Shown: positions 8,262 to 14,893 of the stretch, in pieces
Layout of the letters: each line of letters starts with the position of its first letter
Numbering within the stretch: the first letter of the stretch is position 1
Assembly: GCA_003222085.1 (NCBI GenBank)
Contig: QHUK01000033.1
Span: forward strand, 1 to 53,249
Direction of reading: 5' to 3'
Source of the DNA: Gemmatimonadota bacterium
GTDB taxonomy: Bacteria; Gemmatimonadota; Gemmatimonadetes; Gemmatimonadales; GWC2-71-9
Length of the DNA stretch: 53,249 nt
The notes under the pieces: generated by a model
Seen by the model: only the letters and a program-made list of their open reading frames with translations
Told to the model about the DNA's origin: nothing
Database searches by the model: none
Made by a program: the position numbers and the translations under genes

Positions 8262-9332
8262 TCAGCCCGCGTCGTGCTTGCGCCGCTTGTCCCGGTACAG
8301 CGCGCGGTCGGCCCGGTCGAGCAGACCGGCCACCGAGCTCAGCGTGCTCGCCTTGTGCGTCGCGAAGCCGAGGCTGATCGACACCTGATACGGTCGTGCC
8401 GCGCGGCGGTTGAAGTCGCGCACCTGTCGCTTCAATCGCTCGGCGAGGACGCCGGCGCTGTCGGTTGCCGCGTGGCGCACCAGCACGGCGTATTCGTCGC
8501 CGCCGATCCGGGCCACCAGATCCGAGTCGCGAAACGTCCGCCGCAGCAGGGCGGCGGTGTCGCGCAGCGCACGATCACCGACCGCGTGACCGGCGGTGTC
8601 GTTCACGCCCTTGAGATCGTCCAGGTCGGCGAACGCCACCAGCAGCGTCTCGTTGCCGCGGCGCGCGAGGCGGAGATCCCGGGTCGCGAGCGTCAGGAAG
8701 CCGCGGCGGTTGTACAGACCCGTCAAATCGTCCACGAGGGCGAGGTCCAGGAGCGCGGCGTGAAGCCGGTTCCGCTCGATCGCGAGACGGAGGGCGTGGG
8801 CGAGGACGGGACCGTCGACTTCACTCTTCACAAGGAAGTCCTGCGCCCCGGCCCGCACGGCTTCGAGGCCGTTGCGTTCATCCCCGGCGTTCGAGAGAAA
8901 GAGGAACGGTACCGCCGGCGCCAGCGCACGGAGCTCCGTGAAGGTCGCGAAGCCGCGACGGGCGGAAAGCGACATGGCAAGGAGCACGACGTCGATTCCG
9001 CCCCGCGCCAGCCGCCCGAGCGACGCCTGCGGCGCCGCCGTTGCCACGCCGAACCCCTCCGGAGCGGCATCGGCCAGGAGGTCGCGCACGCGCCGGGCTT
9101 CGTCCTCCTGGTCGCTCACCACCAGCACGACGACCTTATCGCCGTGCGCGACCACCTGGCGCCGGCCGGTGGGCTGGCGTCGATCGCCGGCCCCGCGTCG
9201 CTGGGCTTGCTCCCGCCGCTCCTCGTCGAGCGAGATGACTTCCACGCGGCGCTCGCCCAGCCGACGCTCGCTGTCACTGCGGCGAGGCGGTAGGACCCGC
9301 CGGTCGACGCTATGGTGCTCCCGTGCTACCAT
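8262..9332 (-). CDS. Diguanylate cyclase with degenerate receiver domain
   Basis: Makes c-di-GMP from two GTP. The 356-aa protein has an N-terminal Arg-rich tract (residues 10-60, repeated ERR/DRR motifs), a receiver-like domain (about 65-190) and a GGDEF domain (about 195-356). The active-site motif is GGDEY (277-281), with an intact inhibitory RxxD site (R268-D-S-D271) five residues before it, so product inhibition is likely. In the receiver the acceptor position reads VVLLAMSLS, with Ala119 where Asp is expected, while the conserved lysine (K169 in DFLVKS) remains. It is therefore a pseudo-receiver that probably cannot be phosphorylated. The ATG giving MVAREHHSVD fits the operon better than the one 19 codons upstream. 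First gene of a DinB/ogt operon. Confidence 0.93.
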   Translation of the reverse strand: MVAREHHSVDRRVLPPRRSDSERRLGERRVEVISLDEERREQAQRRGAGDRRQPTGRRQVVAHGDKVVVLVVSDQEDEARRVRDLLADAAPEGFGVATAAPQASLGRLARGGIDVVLLAMSLSARRGFATFTELRALAPAVPFLFLSNAGDERNGLEAVRAGAQDFLVKSEVDGPVLAHALRLAIERNRLHAALLDLALVDDLTGLYNRRGFLTLATRDLRLARRGNETLLVAFADLDDLKGVNDTAGHAVGDRALRDTAALLRRTFRDSDLVARIGGDEYAVLVRHAATDSAGVLAERLKRQVRDFNRRAARPYQVSISLGFATHKASTLSSVAGLLDRADRALYRDKRRKHDAG

Positions 9333-9364
9333 GCCCGTGCCTTGGTGGCCGGTGCATGGAAGAT

Positions 9365-9379
9365 GGGGGCAAATCCCCC
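9365..9379. terminator. Short GC hairpin between lipoprotein and diguanylate cyclase genes
   Basis: GGGGG-CAAAT-CCCCC lies in the 63-bp gap between the lipoprotein stop and the diguanylate cyclase start. It has no T tract, so it may attenuate transcription or simply be structure. Confidence 0.3.
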
Positions 9380-9395
9380 CCCAACACAATCGACC

Positions 9396-9923
9396 TTACA
9401 GCTTCTCGATATCGCCCGTCACAGCGCCGTCTTTGTGGTATGAGCGTGACGGAATGTCGATGCTCCAAGTATCCACCCCAAATCCGGCCGGCCCGTTATC
9501 GCACCCTTTCACGGTGTACGCCACGTAGGTGTCGACGGTCAGCCCTTCCTTGAGGTGGCCCACGGCGTCGAACTCGGCGCCGTGGCTCGGGTCGATGCAG
9601 AAGCTCGAGCTCGAACGGAACCCCGTGAACGACGTCCCCGGCTCGGTCGGACCGGTGATCAGGGTGGCACTGGTGCTCGGTTCCGCGCCGAGAAACAAAC
9701 CGGTGATGCGCGCCTGCATGGACTGGACGTCGAAGCCGAAGGTCTGGATATCGGTGCCCGACCCGATGAAGCCGACCCCTCTCAGCTCTCCGTTCTCAGG
9801 CGGCGGCGTGCCCCACGCCTCGACCTTGGGACTCGCTGGGTTCTGTGAATCGTTACAGGCAATGGCGGCGACGAGCAGGGCGACAGCCGCTGCCGACGCG
9901 CTCCTGCCACAGGTGCGGACCAT
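9396..9923 (-). CDS. Secreted lipoprotein of unknown function
   Basis: I do not recognise the family. The 175-aa product starts with a lipoprotein signal peptide (SASAAAVALLVAAIAC, lipobox Cys near residue 23) followed by NDSQNPASP, so it should be anchored in a membrane facing the periplasm. The mature part is short and beta-rich (GVGFIGSGTDIQTFGFDVQ, ARITGLFLG, CIDPSHGAEFDAVGHL) with two further cysteines that could pair (SSFCIDP and VKGCDNG). An AGGAG ribosome site sits 9 bp before the chosen ATG; the longer frame upstream is Arg/Ala-rich noise. Its start is divergent from the small Arg-rich gene. Downstream on the same strand is the diguanylate cyclase. Confidence 0.8.
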   Translation of the reverse strand: MVRTCGRSASAAAVALLVAAIACNDSQNPASPKVEAWGTPPPENGELRGVGFIGSGTDIQTFGFDVQSMQARITGLFLGAEPSTSATLITGPTEPGTSFTGFRSSSSFCIDPSHGAEFDAVGHLKEGLTVDTYVAYTVKGCDNGPAGFGVDTWSIDIPSRSYHKDGAVTGDIEKL

Positions 9924-10150
9924 AGGGCTCTCTCCTGGAGGTGCGTGTACCCGGACCACCGCAGCAAAAGCCGGACCGACTCTGGCGCGCCCGCGAAGGC
10001 CGCGTTCGCCGCTCCGGCGCTGCGCGGGCGCAGCGCTCACTGCGGCATCGGTACGTCGTGGCGGCGGGTCGTCATCGCGGAGAGGGCGCGTGGCCCGCGC
10101 GCAGCACGCGACGCTCGCGCACGGAGCCCGCACAGCGCAGATTCGGAGCC

Positions 10151-10453
10151 ATGGCCACCGAACGCAAGAATCGCCGAGAGAAGGCCGACCGGCGCGGCGG
10201 TGCCGATCGCCGGAAGAAACAGGCACCCGTTGAGCTCGAGCGCCGGAAGGGCAGCGAGCGTCGCACCGGGCTCGCGCGGCGCCTGGAGCTGCAAACCGCC
10301 GGCGACCAGATCCACGCGGCGGTCGGCCTGCTCACCTACGCCCTGGATCAGAGCATCATACTCCTCGACGAGGATCGGTGGCTGCTGCAGACGGCGGTCG
10401 CGCGGTTGCGGCTGGCGCTCGAGCAGCTGGGCGAGGAGACGGACGACCGCTAG
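10151..10453 (+). CDS. Small Arg-rich helical protein, unknown
   Basis: A 100-aa protein I cannot place in a family. The first half is strongly basic with repeated DRR/ERR motifs (NRREKADRRGGADRR, LERRKGSERR). The second half is predicted helical and acidic (LLTYALDQSIILLDEDRWLL, LRLALEQLGEE). The basic tract resembles the N-terminal tract of the diguanylate cyclase 0.8 kb away. The ATG giving MATERKNRRE is preferred over upstream starts because only from there does the composition look protein-like. The 227 bp before it, up to the divergent lipoprotein start, is the likely promoter region for both genes. The creatininase gene follows 50 bp downstream on the same strand. Confidence 0.6.
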   Translation: MATERKNRREKADRRGGADRRKKQAPVELERRKGSERRTGLARRLELQTAGDQIHAAVGLLTYALDQSIILLDEDRWLLQTAVARLRLALEQLGEETDDR

Positions 10454-10503
10454 CGACGGAGAATCGTGGTAGTATCGAGCGTCCCGACCCTGACGGTGTC
10501 CGA

Positions 10504-11268
10504 ATGCCGCCTCGCCCTTACATCCTGAACGAGCTCACGTGGAATGACGTGCGCGACGGGCGCTACGAGGTCGCGGTGCTGCCATGGGGCGCGTGCGAGC
10601 CGCACAACCGCCACCTGCCGTACTCGACCGACAACGTCGAGACCGAGCGGATCGCGGGGCTCGCGGCGCGCATCGCGTGGGAGCGGGGCGCGCGGGTCGT
10701 GGTGCTGCCGGTCGTGCCCTTCGGGGTGAACACCGGCCAGCTCGATCTCCCGCTGTGCATCAACATGAACCCGAGCACGCAGGCGCTGGTACTGCGCGAC
10801 GTGGCGACGGCGCTGGCGGGCCAGGGCGTGCCCAAGCTCGTGATTCTGAACGGGCACGGCGGCAACGACTTCCGCCAGATGATCCGTGAGCTCCAGCCGG
10901 CGGTGTCGCTGTTTCTGTGCACCGTCAACTGGTACCAGGTGGTGGATCCGAAGCCGTTTTTCACCGATCTGGGGGACCATGCGGGAGAGCTCGAGACGAG
11001 CGTCATGCTTCATCTCGCGCCCGAGCTGGTGCGCCCACTGTCGGAGGCGGGCCCTGGCACGGCGCGGCGGTTCACGGTCGCGGGCCTGCGAGAAGGCTGG
11101 GCCTGGGCGCCGCGACAGTGGCGCCAGGTGACGGAGGACACGGGCGTCGGGAACCCCGCGGCCGCGACGACCGAGAAGGGCCGCCGGTACGTGGACGTGT
11201 TGAGCGACAAGATCGCGGGCTTCCTGGTGGAGCTGGCCGAGGCCGATACGGGGAAGATGTACGAGTAG
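10504..11268 (+). CDS. Creatininase-family metal-dependent amidohydrolase
   Basis: A 254-aa cytoplasmic hydrolase of the creatinine amidohydrolase/MftE/FAPy-deformylase superfamily. The usual binuclear-metal ligands are visible: GACEPHNRHLPYSTD (Glu, His, Asp), NGHGGND (His) and GDHAGELETS (Glu). LPVVPFGVN and the C-terminal GRRYVDVLSDKIAGFL also match. The substrate may be creatinine, a formamidopyrimidine, a peptide or another cyclic amide; neighbours do not decide this. The ATG giving MPPRPYILNELTW is the family start. It is convergent with the Smr gene, 22 bp apart. Confidence 0.9.
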   Translation: MPPRPYILNELTWNDVRDGRYEVAVLPWGACEPHNRHLPYSTDNVETERIAGLAARIAWERGARVVVLPVVPFGVNTGQLDLPLCINMNPSTQALVLRDVATALAGQGVPKLVILNGHGGNDFRQMIRELQPAVSLFLCTVNWYQVVDPKPFFTDLGDHAGELETSVMLHLAPELVRPLSEAGPGTARRFTVAGLREGWAWAPRQWRQVTEDTGVGNPAAATTEKGRRYVDVLSDKIAGFLVELAEADTGKMYE

Positions 11269-11290
11269 CGCGGCCTCCGAGGGCGCGGAT

Positions 11291-11611
11291 TCACCGCACC
11301 CTCACTCGATATCCCCCCTCCCCGTCGTCCAACCCCCACTCCGCCACCAACCCGCGCAGCTCGCCCTGCAGCAGCGTTTTCACCAGGCCCCGCAGCACAG
11401 GCCCACCGGCCGAGCCCTTCCCCTTGCCCGTGACGATCTGCACGACCGCACGGGCCTTCCTGCGCCGCCAGCTCTCGAGGAACGCGCGCACCGCGGACCG
11501 CGCCTCAATCGCGCCGAAGCCGTGCAGGTCGAGCTCGGCCTCGGCCCGCGCGTCGAGCAGCGGGTCACGCGCATCGAACGCGGGATGGCGCCCTCTGGTT
11601 CGCTTGCTCAT
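11291..11611 (-). CDS. Stand-alone Smr-domain protein
   Basis: A 106-aa protein made of one Smr domain (the C-terminal domain of MutS2), a nucleic-acid nicking endonuclease fold. The diagnostic LDLHG motif (ELDLHGFGAIEA) and the TGKGKGS loop (usual form TGKGxHS) are both present, with LRGLVKTLLQ and VAEWG between and after. The short basic N-terminus (MSKRTRGRHPAFD) is typical of YdaL/SmrA-like bacterial proteins. It follows the hybrid sensor kinase on the same strand only 12 bp downstream of that stop region, so co-transcription is likely. It may act in recombination suppression or mRNA/ribosome rescue (family knowledge; choice not possible here). Confidence 0.88.
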   Translation of the reverse strand: MSKRTRGRHPAFDARDPLLDARAEAELDLHGFGAIEARSAVRAFLESWRRRKARAVVQIVTGKGKGSAGGPVLRGLVKTLLQGELRGLVAEWGLDDGEGGYRVRVR

Positions 11612-11623
11612 GCTCCCCGGCGG

Positions 11624-12802
11624 CTAGGCTTGAGGGAGCTCGAGCAGCCGTCGGACCTGCGCGAGCAGCTCGCTCGCGGTCCACGGCTTGGTGACGAACG
11701 CCACGCCGGGATCCTGCCCGACGGTCTTGCGGAAGTTCGGCGCGGGAAAACCGCTCATGAACAACACCCGCACGCCGCGCGACTCGCCGCGGATGACCTC
11801 GTACATGTCGAACCCGCTGAGCTTCGGCATCACGACGTCGGTGATCACAAGCGGAAGGTCCGCGCGGTGGGCGCGGAAGGCGTCGAGTCCCTGCTGGCCG
11901 TCGACGGCCGTGACCACCCGGTAGCCGACCTTCGACAGGAGCTGCTGCGCGGCCACGCGCATCGTTTGGTCGTCCTCCACCAGCAGGATCGTTTCCGTCC
12001 CGCCGGGCAGGCCCTCGTCGGCCGCGGCCTCGAGGTCCGACGTCCCCTGATCGCGGAGCGCGGGGAAGTACACCTTGGCCGTAGTCCCCTGCCCGACCTC
12101 GCTGTAGATGTGGAGGTATCCCCGGTGCTGTTTCACGAGGCCGTAGGCCATGGACATGCCGAGGCCGGTGCCGACTCCCACGGGCTTGGTGGTGAAGAAC
12201 GGCTCGAACACTCGTGCCAGCGTCTGCGCGTCCATCCCGACGCCGGTGTCGCTCAGCGCGACGCTCACGTAGGATCCGGGCTCGACCCAGGCGTGGAGCG
12301 GCCGATCCGCCGCGCCGAGCCGCGCGCGCCGGACTTCGACGTGCAGCGTGCCGGCCTTCGGCATCGCGTCCCGGGCGTTGGTCACGAGGTGCAGCAGGAT
12401 CTGCTTCACGGCCGCGGGATCGGCCTCGACCACGCCCCCTTCCTCGTCCGCCTCGAACTGCACCTCGATGTTGGCCGGGAGCCCACGGCGCAGGACGTCG
12501 AGCGCGTCGCGCACGAACTCGGCGAGGATCAGCGGCTGCAGGTCGAGCACCCGGTGGCGGCTGAAGCCCAGGAGCCGCTGCACCAGCTCGGCGCCGCGCT
12601 GCGCCGTGTCCTTCAACGCGTCGAGGTCGCGGTTCGCAGGCAGCGCCTTGGCCAGCGCGGCGGTGCGCCCCAGGATGGCGGTGAGGAGCTCGTTGAACTG
12701 CTGCGCGATGGCGCCCGTCAGCCGGCCGATGGTCTCCATCTTCTCGGCCTGCTTCAATGCCCGCTCGCGCGCGAGCTGCGCGGCGACGTCGTCGGCGGTC
12801 AT
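11624..12802 (-). CDS. Hybrid sensor kinase-like protein lacking the phospho-acceptor His
   Basis: A soluble 392-aa protein with the layout of NtrB-type hybrid histidine kinases: dimerisation helices (1-90), HATPase domain (90-250) and receiver (270-392). The ATP site is intact (N-box NARDAM at 142, DTGVGM at 185, GTGLGM at 211). The receiver is also intact (DD 277-278, Asp322 in ITDVVMP, Lys372 in VTKPW). But the H-box, normally GGxAHDFNNLL, reads GAIAQQFNELL, with Gln34 where the phosphorylated His should be; both codons are CAG. It may work as an allosteric ATP-binding protein, as a phosphatase, or with a partner kinase. No sensor domain or membrane helix is seen. Upstream on the same strand are the cysteine-rich and SNF2 genes; downstream is the Smr gene. 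Confidence 0.9.
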   Translation of the reverse strand: MTADDVAAQLARERALKQAEKMETIGRLTGAIAQQFNELLTAILGRTAALAKALPANRDLDALKDTAQRGAELVQRLLGFSRHRVLDLQPLILAEFVRDALDVLRRGLPANIEVQFEADEEGGVVEADPAAVKQILLHLVTNARDAMPKAGTLHVEVRRARLGAADRPLHAWVEPGSYVSVALSDTGVGMDAQTLARVFEPFFTTKPVGVGTGLGMSMAYGLVKQHRGYLHIYSEVGQGTTAKVYFPALRDQGTSDLEAAADEGLPGGTETILLVEDDQTMRVAAQQLLSKVGYRVVTAVDGQQGLDAFRAHRADLPLVITDVVMPKLSGFDMYEVIRGESRGVRVLFMSGFPAPNFRKTVGQDPGVAFVTKPWTASELLAQVRRLLELPQA

Positions 12803-12838
12803 CGCTCCCTTATATTCCGGAGCGTCGGCGGCGTCAAG

Positions 12839-14893
12839 CTATTGCCGCCGCTTCGATCCGAGCAGCGAATGCCTCACGACGCTCTCCGGCGCCGTGGTTC
12901 CGGGCCGCAGCGTGAAGACCGCCTTCCGCTTCAACCCGAGATCGACCTCGACCACGAGATGGCTCCGGTCGCGGGCCATCCGCCACGCGCGGGACGCCCT
13001 CTGCCCCCCGCCCGTCACGGCTCGCGCGGCAGCGACCACCTCCACCGGCGGGTCGGCGATCGCCGCCAGCTGCGCGCAGGTCGCACAGCGGCGGGACTGC
13101 GGCGCCAGGTCGGCAGTGCACACCTGCCGGCCGCAATGGCCGCACGTGCCGCGGTGCTGCGCGCACGCGTGCTTGCCGCACACGGGACACTCCTCGACCT
13201 CATCGGACGCGAAGAATGCCATTGCCTCCACGGCGCAGCCGGCCCGGTGCCGCGCGCAGACGAGGCGGCGCGACTTGTCGGTGCGGCGCAGATGCTGTGA
13301 GCAATGCACCTGCCCATCCACCGCGCAGATCGCCTGATGGGCGGTGCACACCGACTTGCCGCAGCTCGCGCACTGCGTCACCTCGTCCACGCCCACCGGC
13401 TCGTTGCTCCCGCCCTCGCAGTACGTGAGGCAGGCCGCGCACAGACGCCGGCTCCCCTTCGGCGCGCCCGCGCCACTCTGCTCCGCGTGCCGGTTACACA
13501 CGACCCGGCCGCAGCTGCCGCACGGCGCGAGACACGCGGTGCAGGCCGTGTGCCCGTCTTCGGCGCAGACCCCCGCGTGGGCCGTGCAGTGCTCGAGCCG
13601 GCACGCCGGGCAGACGCGCACGTGCTCATCACACGCCGGCTGCTCGTCCACGCGACAGTGTGCAATGCCGTGGTCGGCGCAGAAGTCCTCGGCGCAGACG
13701 GAGCAGTGCGACGAGCAGGCCTCGCAGCCGCAGTGGTCGTGCCGGCAGATCACCAGGGCCGCCGGCGGGCGGCCGCAGTGCGGACACGCGAGCACCCAGG
13801 CTGACCCGCCACTGAGCGACCGCTGCGCGCTGAACGGCGCCCGCCGCCCGTGCGGCGACTCGAGCTGCCACTCAGCCCGCTGCGTCAGCACGGCGGCCTC
13901 GATGAGCTGCAAGGGATGCACCACGGCCTGCACCTGGCTGCGCCGAATCTCTTCGGTCCGGCGACGCTCGGCGAGCGCCGTGACGGTTGCGATGGCCTCC
14001 GGGTCGGTCTGCTCCTTGAGGATCGACTCGAAGTACCGGTCTAAGCGGCCGAGCTCGGCCGCGAGCGCTTGCTCGGCCGCGGCGCGCCGCGCGGCGACCC
14101 GCTCGGCCGACTTCTCCTGGAGATGGCCCAACAGCAGGCGGAGCAAGTCGGCGGGCTCCCGCGCCGGGACGGACGCCGCCGTGGCCGCTACCGACGGATC
14201 CGCGGGCTCGATCCGACCTGCCTCCAGGTCCTCGAACACGGCCGCCAGGTCGTCATCCACTTTGGTGCCGGCCGACAGGTCGTACAGGTCGCTTTCGACC
14301 ACCGTCTCCTCGACGCCGGCACCGGCGCGCAGCACGACCCGCGCCACGAGCCGCCCCACCAGATGCACGGCCACCCGCGACGCGCTGCGCCGGGCCGTGC
14401 CGTCCCGCACGGGAATGGTCAGCTCGACATTCTCCGGATCGGTCGCGACGCCCGGCGCGATCAGGCCCAGGGAGAGCCGGGCGGCACGCCCGCGGATCGC
14501 TTCGATCAGCTGGGAGAGCAACGGGCTCCCCAGGACCGCGATTTCGGCGTGGGGGTCGCGCTCGAGCGCGTCGAGCGAGAACGCCACGCGCAAGCGCTCG
14601 CGGTCCCGGAAGAACGGGCGCTCGCCCGGAGGTAGCTTCAGCTCGGCGTGGTCAGGGCCGAGGGCCGTTTGCTTCACCTTCGCGAGCCCGCAGTACCGCT
14701 CGAGCAGCGGCCGGATGCGCGCGTCGGCGAGCGGATCGGCGTCGGCGACCGACGAGTCACGGGCGCGGCTCGGCCCTACCGCTGAAGCGGCGACGGCCGA
14801 CCCGTTTACGGGCAGACGCCGAGCCGCGGGTTTACGCGCGCTCTTCGGGCGACGCTTGCGCTGGGTCGTGCGCTGCGGCGTTCGGCGTTTCAC
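12839..14893 (-). CDS. Cysteine-rich putative zinc-binding partner of the SNF2 helicase
   Basis: A 684-aa protein I cannot assign to a named family. Residues 1-45 are basic. Residues 50-340 contain no Cys array and include a helical part (EKSAERVAARRAAAEQALA). Residues 373-640 hold about 38 cysteines in repeated CxxC...CxxH...CxxC units (CASCGKSVCTAHQAICAVDG; CPVCGKHACAQHRGTCGHCG), which look like serial treble-clef or B-box-type zinc modules. The C-terminus (SHLVVEVDLGLKRKAVFTL) is beta-rich. The GTG start overlaps the SNF2 stop as GTGA, so the two are translationally coupled and probably work together on DNA or an RNA-polymerase complex (inference). Residues about 18-43 are encoded by a copy of a dispersed hairpin repeat. 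Confidence 0.85.
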   Translation of the reverse strand: MKRRTPQRTTQRKRRPKSARKPAARRLPVNGSAVAASAVGPSRARDSSVADADPLADARIRPLLERYCGLAKVKQTALGPDHAELKLPPGERPFFRDRERLRVAFSLDALERDPHAEIAVLGSPLLSQLIEAIRGRAARLSLGLIAPGVATDPENVELTIPVRDGTARRSASRVAVHLVGRLVARVVLRAGAGVEETVVESDLYDLSAGTKVDDDLAAVFEDLEAGRIEPADPSVAATAASVPAREPADLLRLLLGHLQEKSAERVAARRAAAEQALAAELGRLDRYFESILKEQTDPEAIATVTALAERRRTEEIRRSQVQAVVHPLQLIEAAVLTQRAEWQLESPHGRRAPFSAQRSLSGGSAWVLACPHCGRPPAALVICRHDHCGCEACSSHCSVCAEDFCADHGIAHCRVDEQPACDEHVRVCPACRLEHCTAHAGVCAEDGHTACTACLAPCGSCGRVVCNRHAEQSGAGAPKGSRRLCAACLTYCEGGSNEPVGVDEVTQCASCGKSVCTAHQAICAVDGQVHCSQHLRRTDKSRRLVCARHRAGCAVEAMAFFASDEVEECPVCGKHACAQHRGTCGHCGRQVCTADLAPQSRRCATCAQLAAIADPPVEVVAAARAVTGGGQRASRAWRMARDRSHLVVEVDLGLKRKAVFTLRPGTTAPESVVRHSLLGSKRRQ
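14764..14841. repeat. Nested-hairpin dispersed repeat, copy 3 (inside a coding region)
   Basis: GCGGCTCGGC and GCCGAGCCGC form the outer stem around CCGCTGAAGCGG and CCCGTTTACGGG. A further GCGCG/CGCGC hairpin lies at the right edge. It is in frame in the cysteine-rich gene and encodes part of its N-terminus. Confidence 0.75.
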
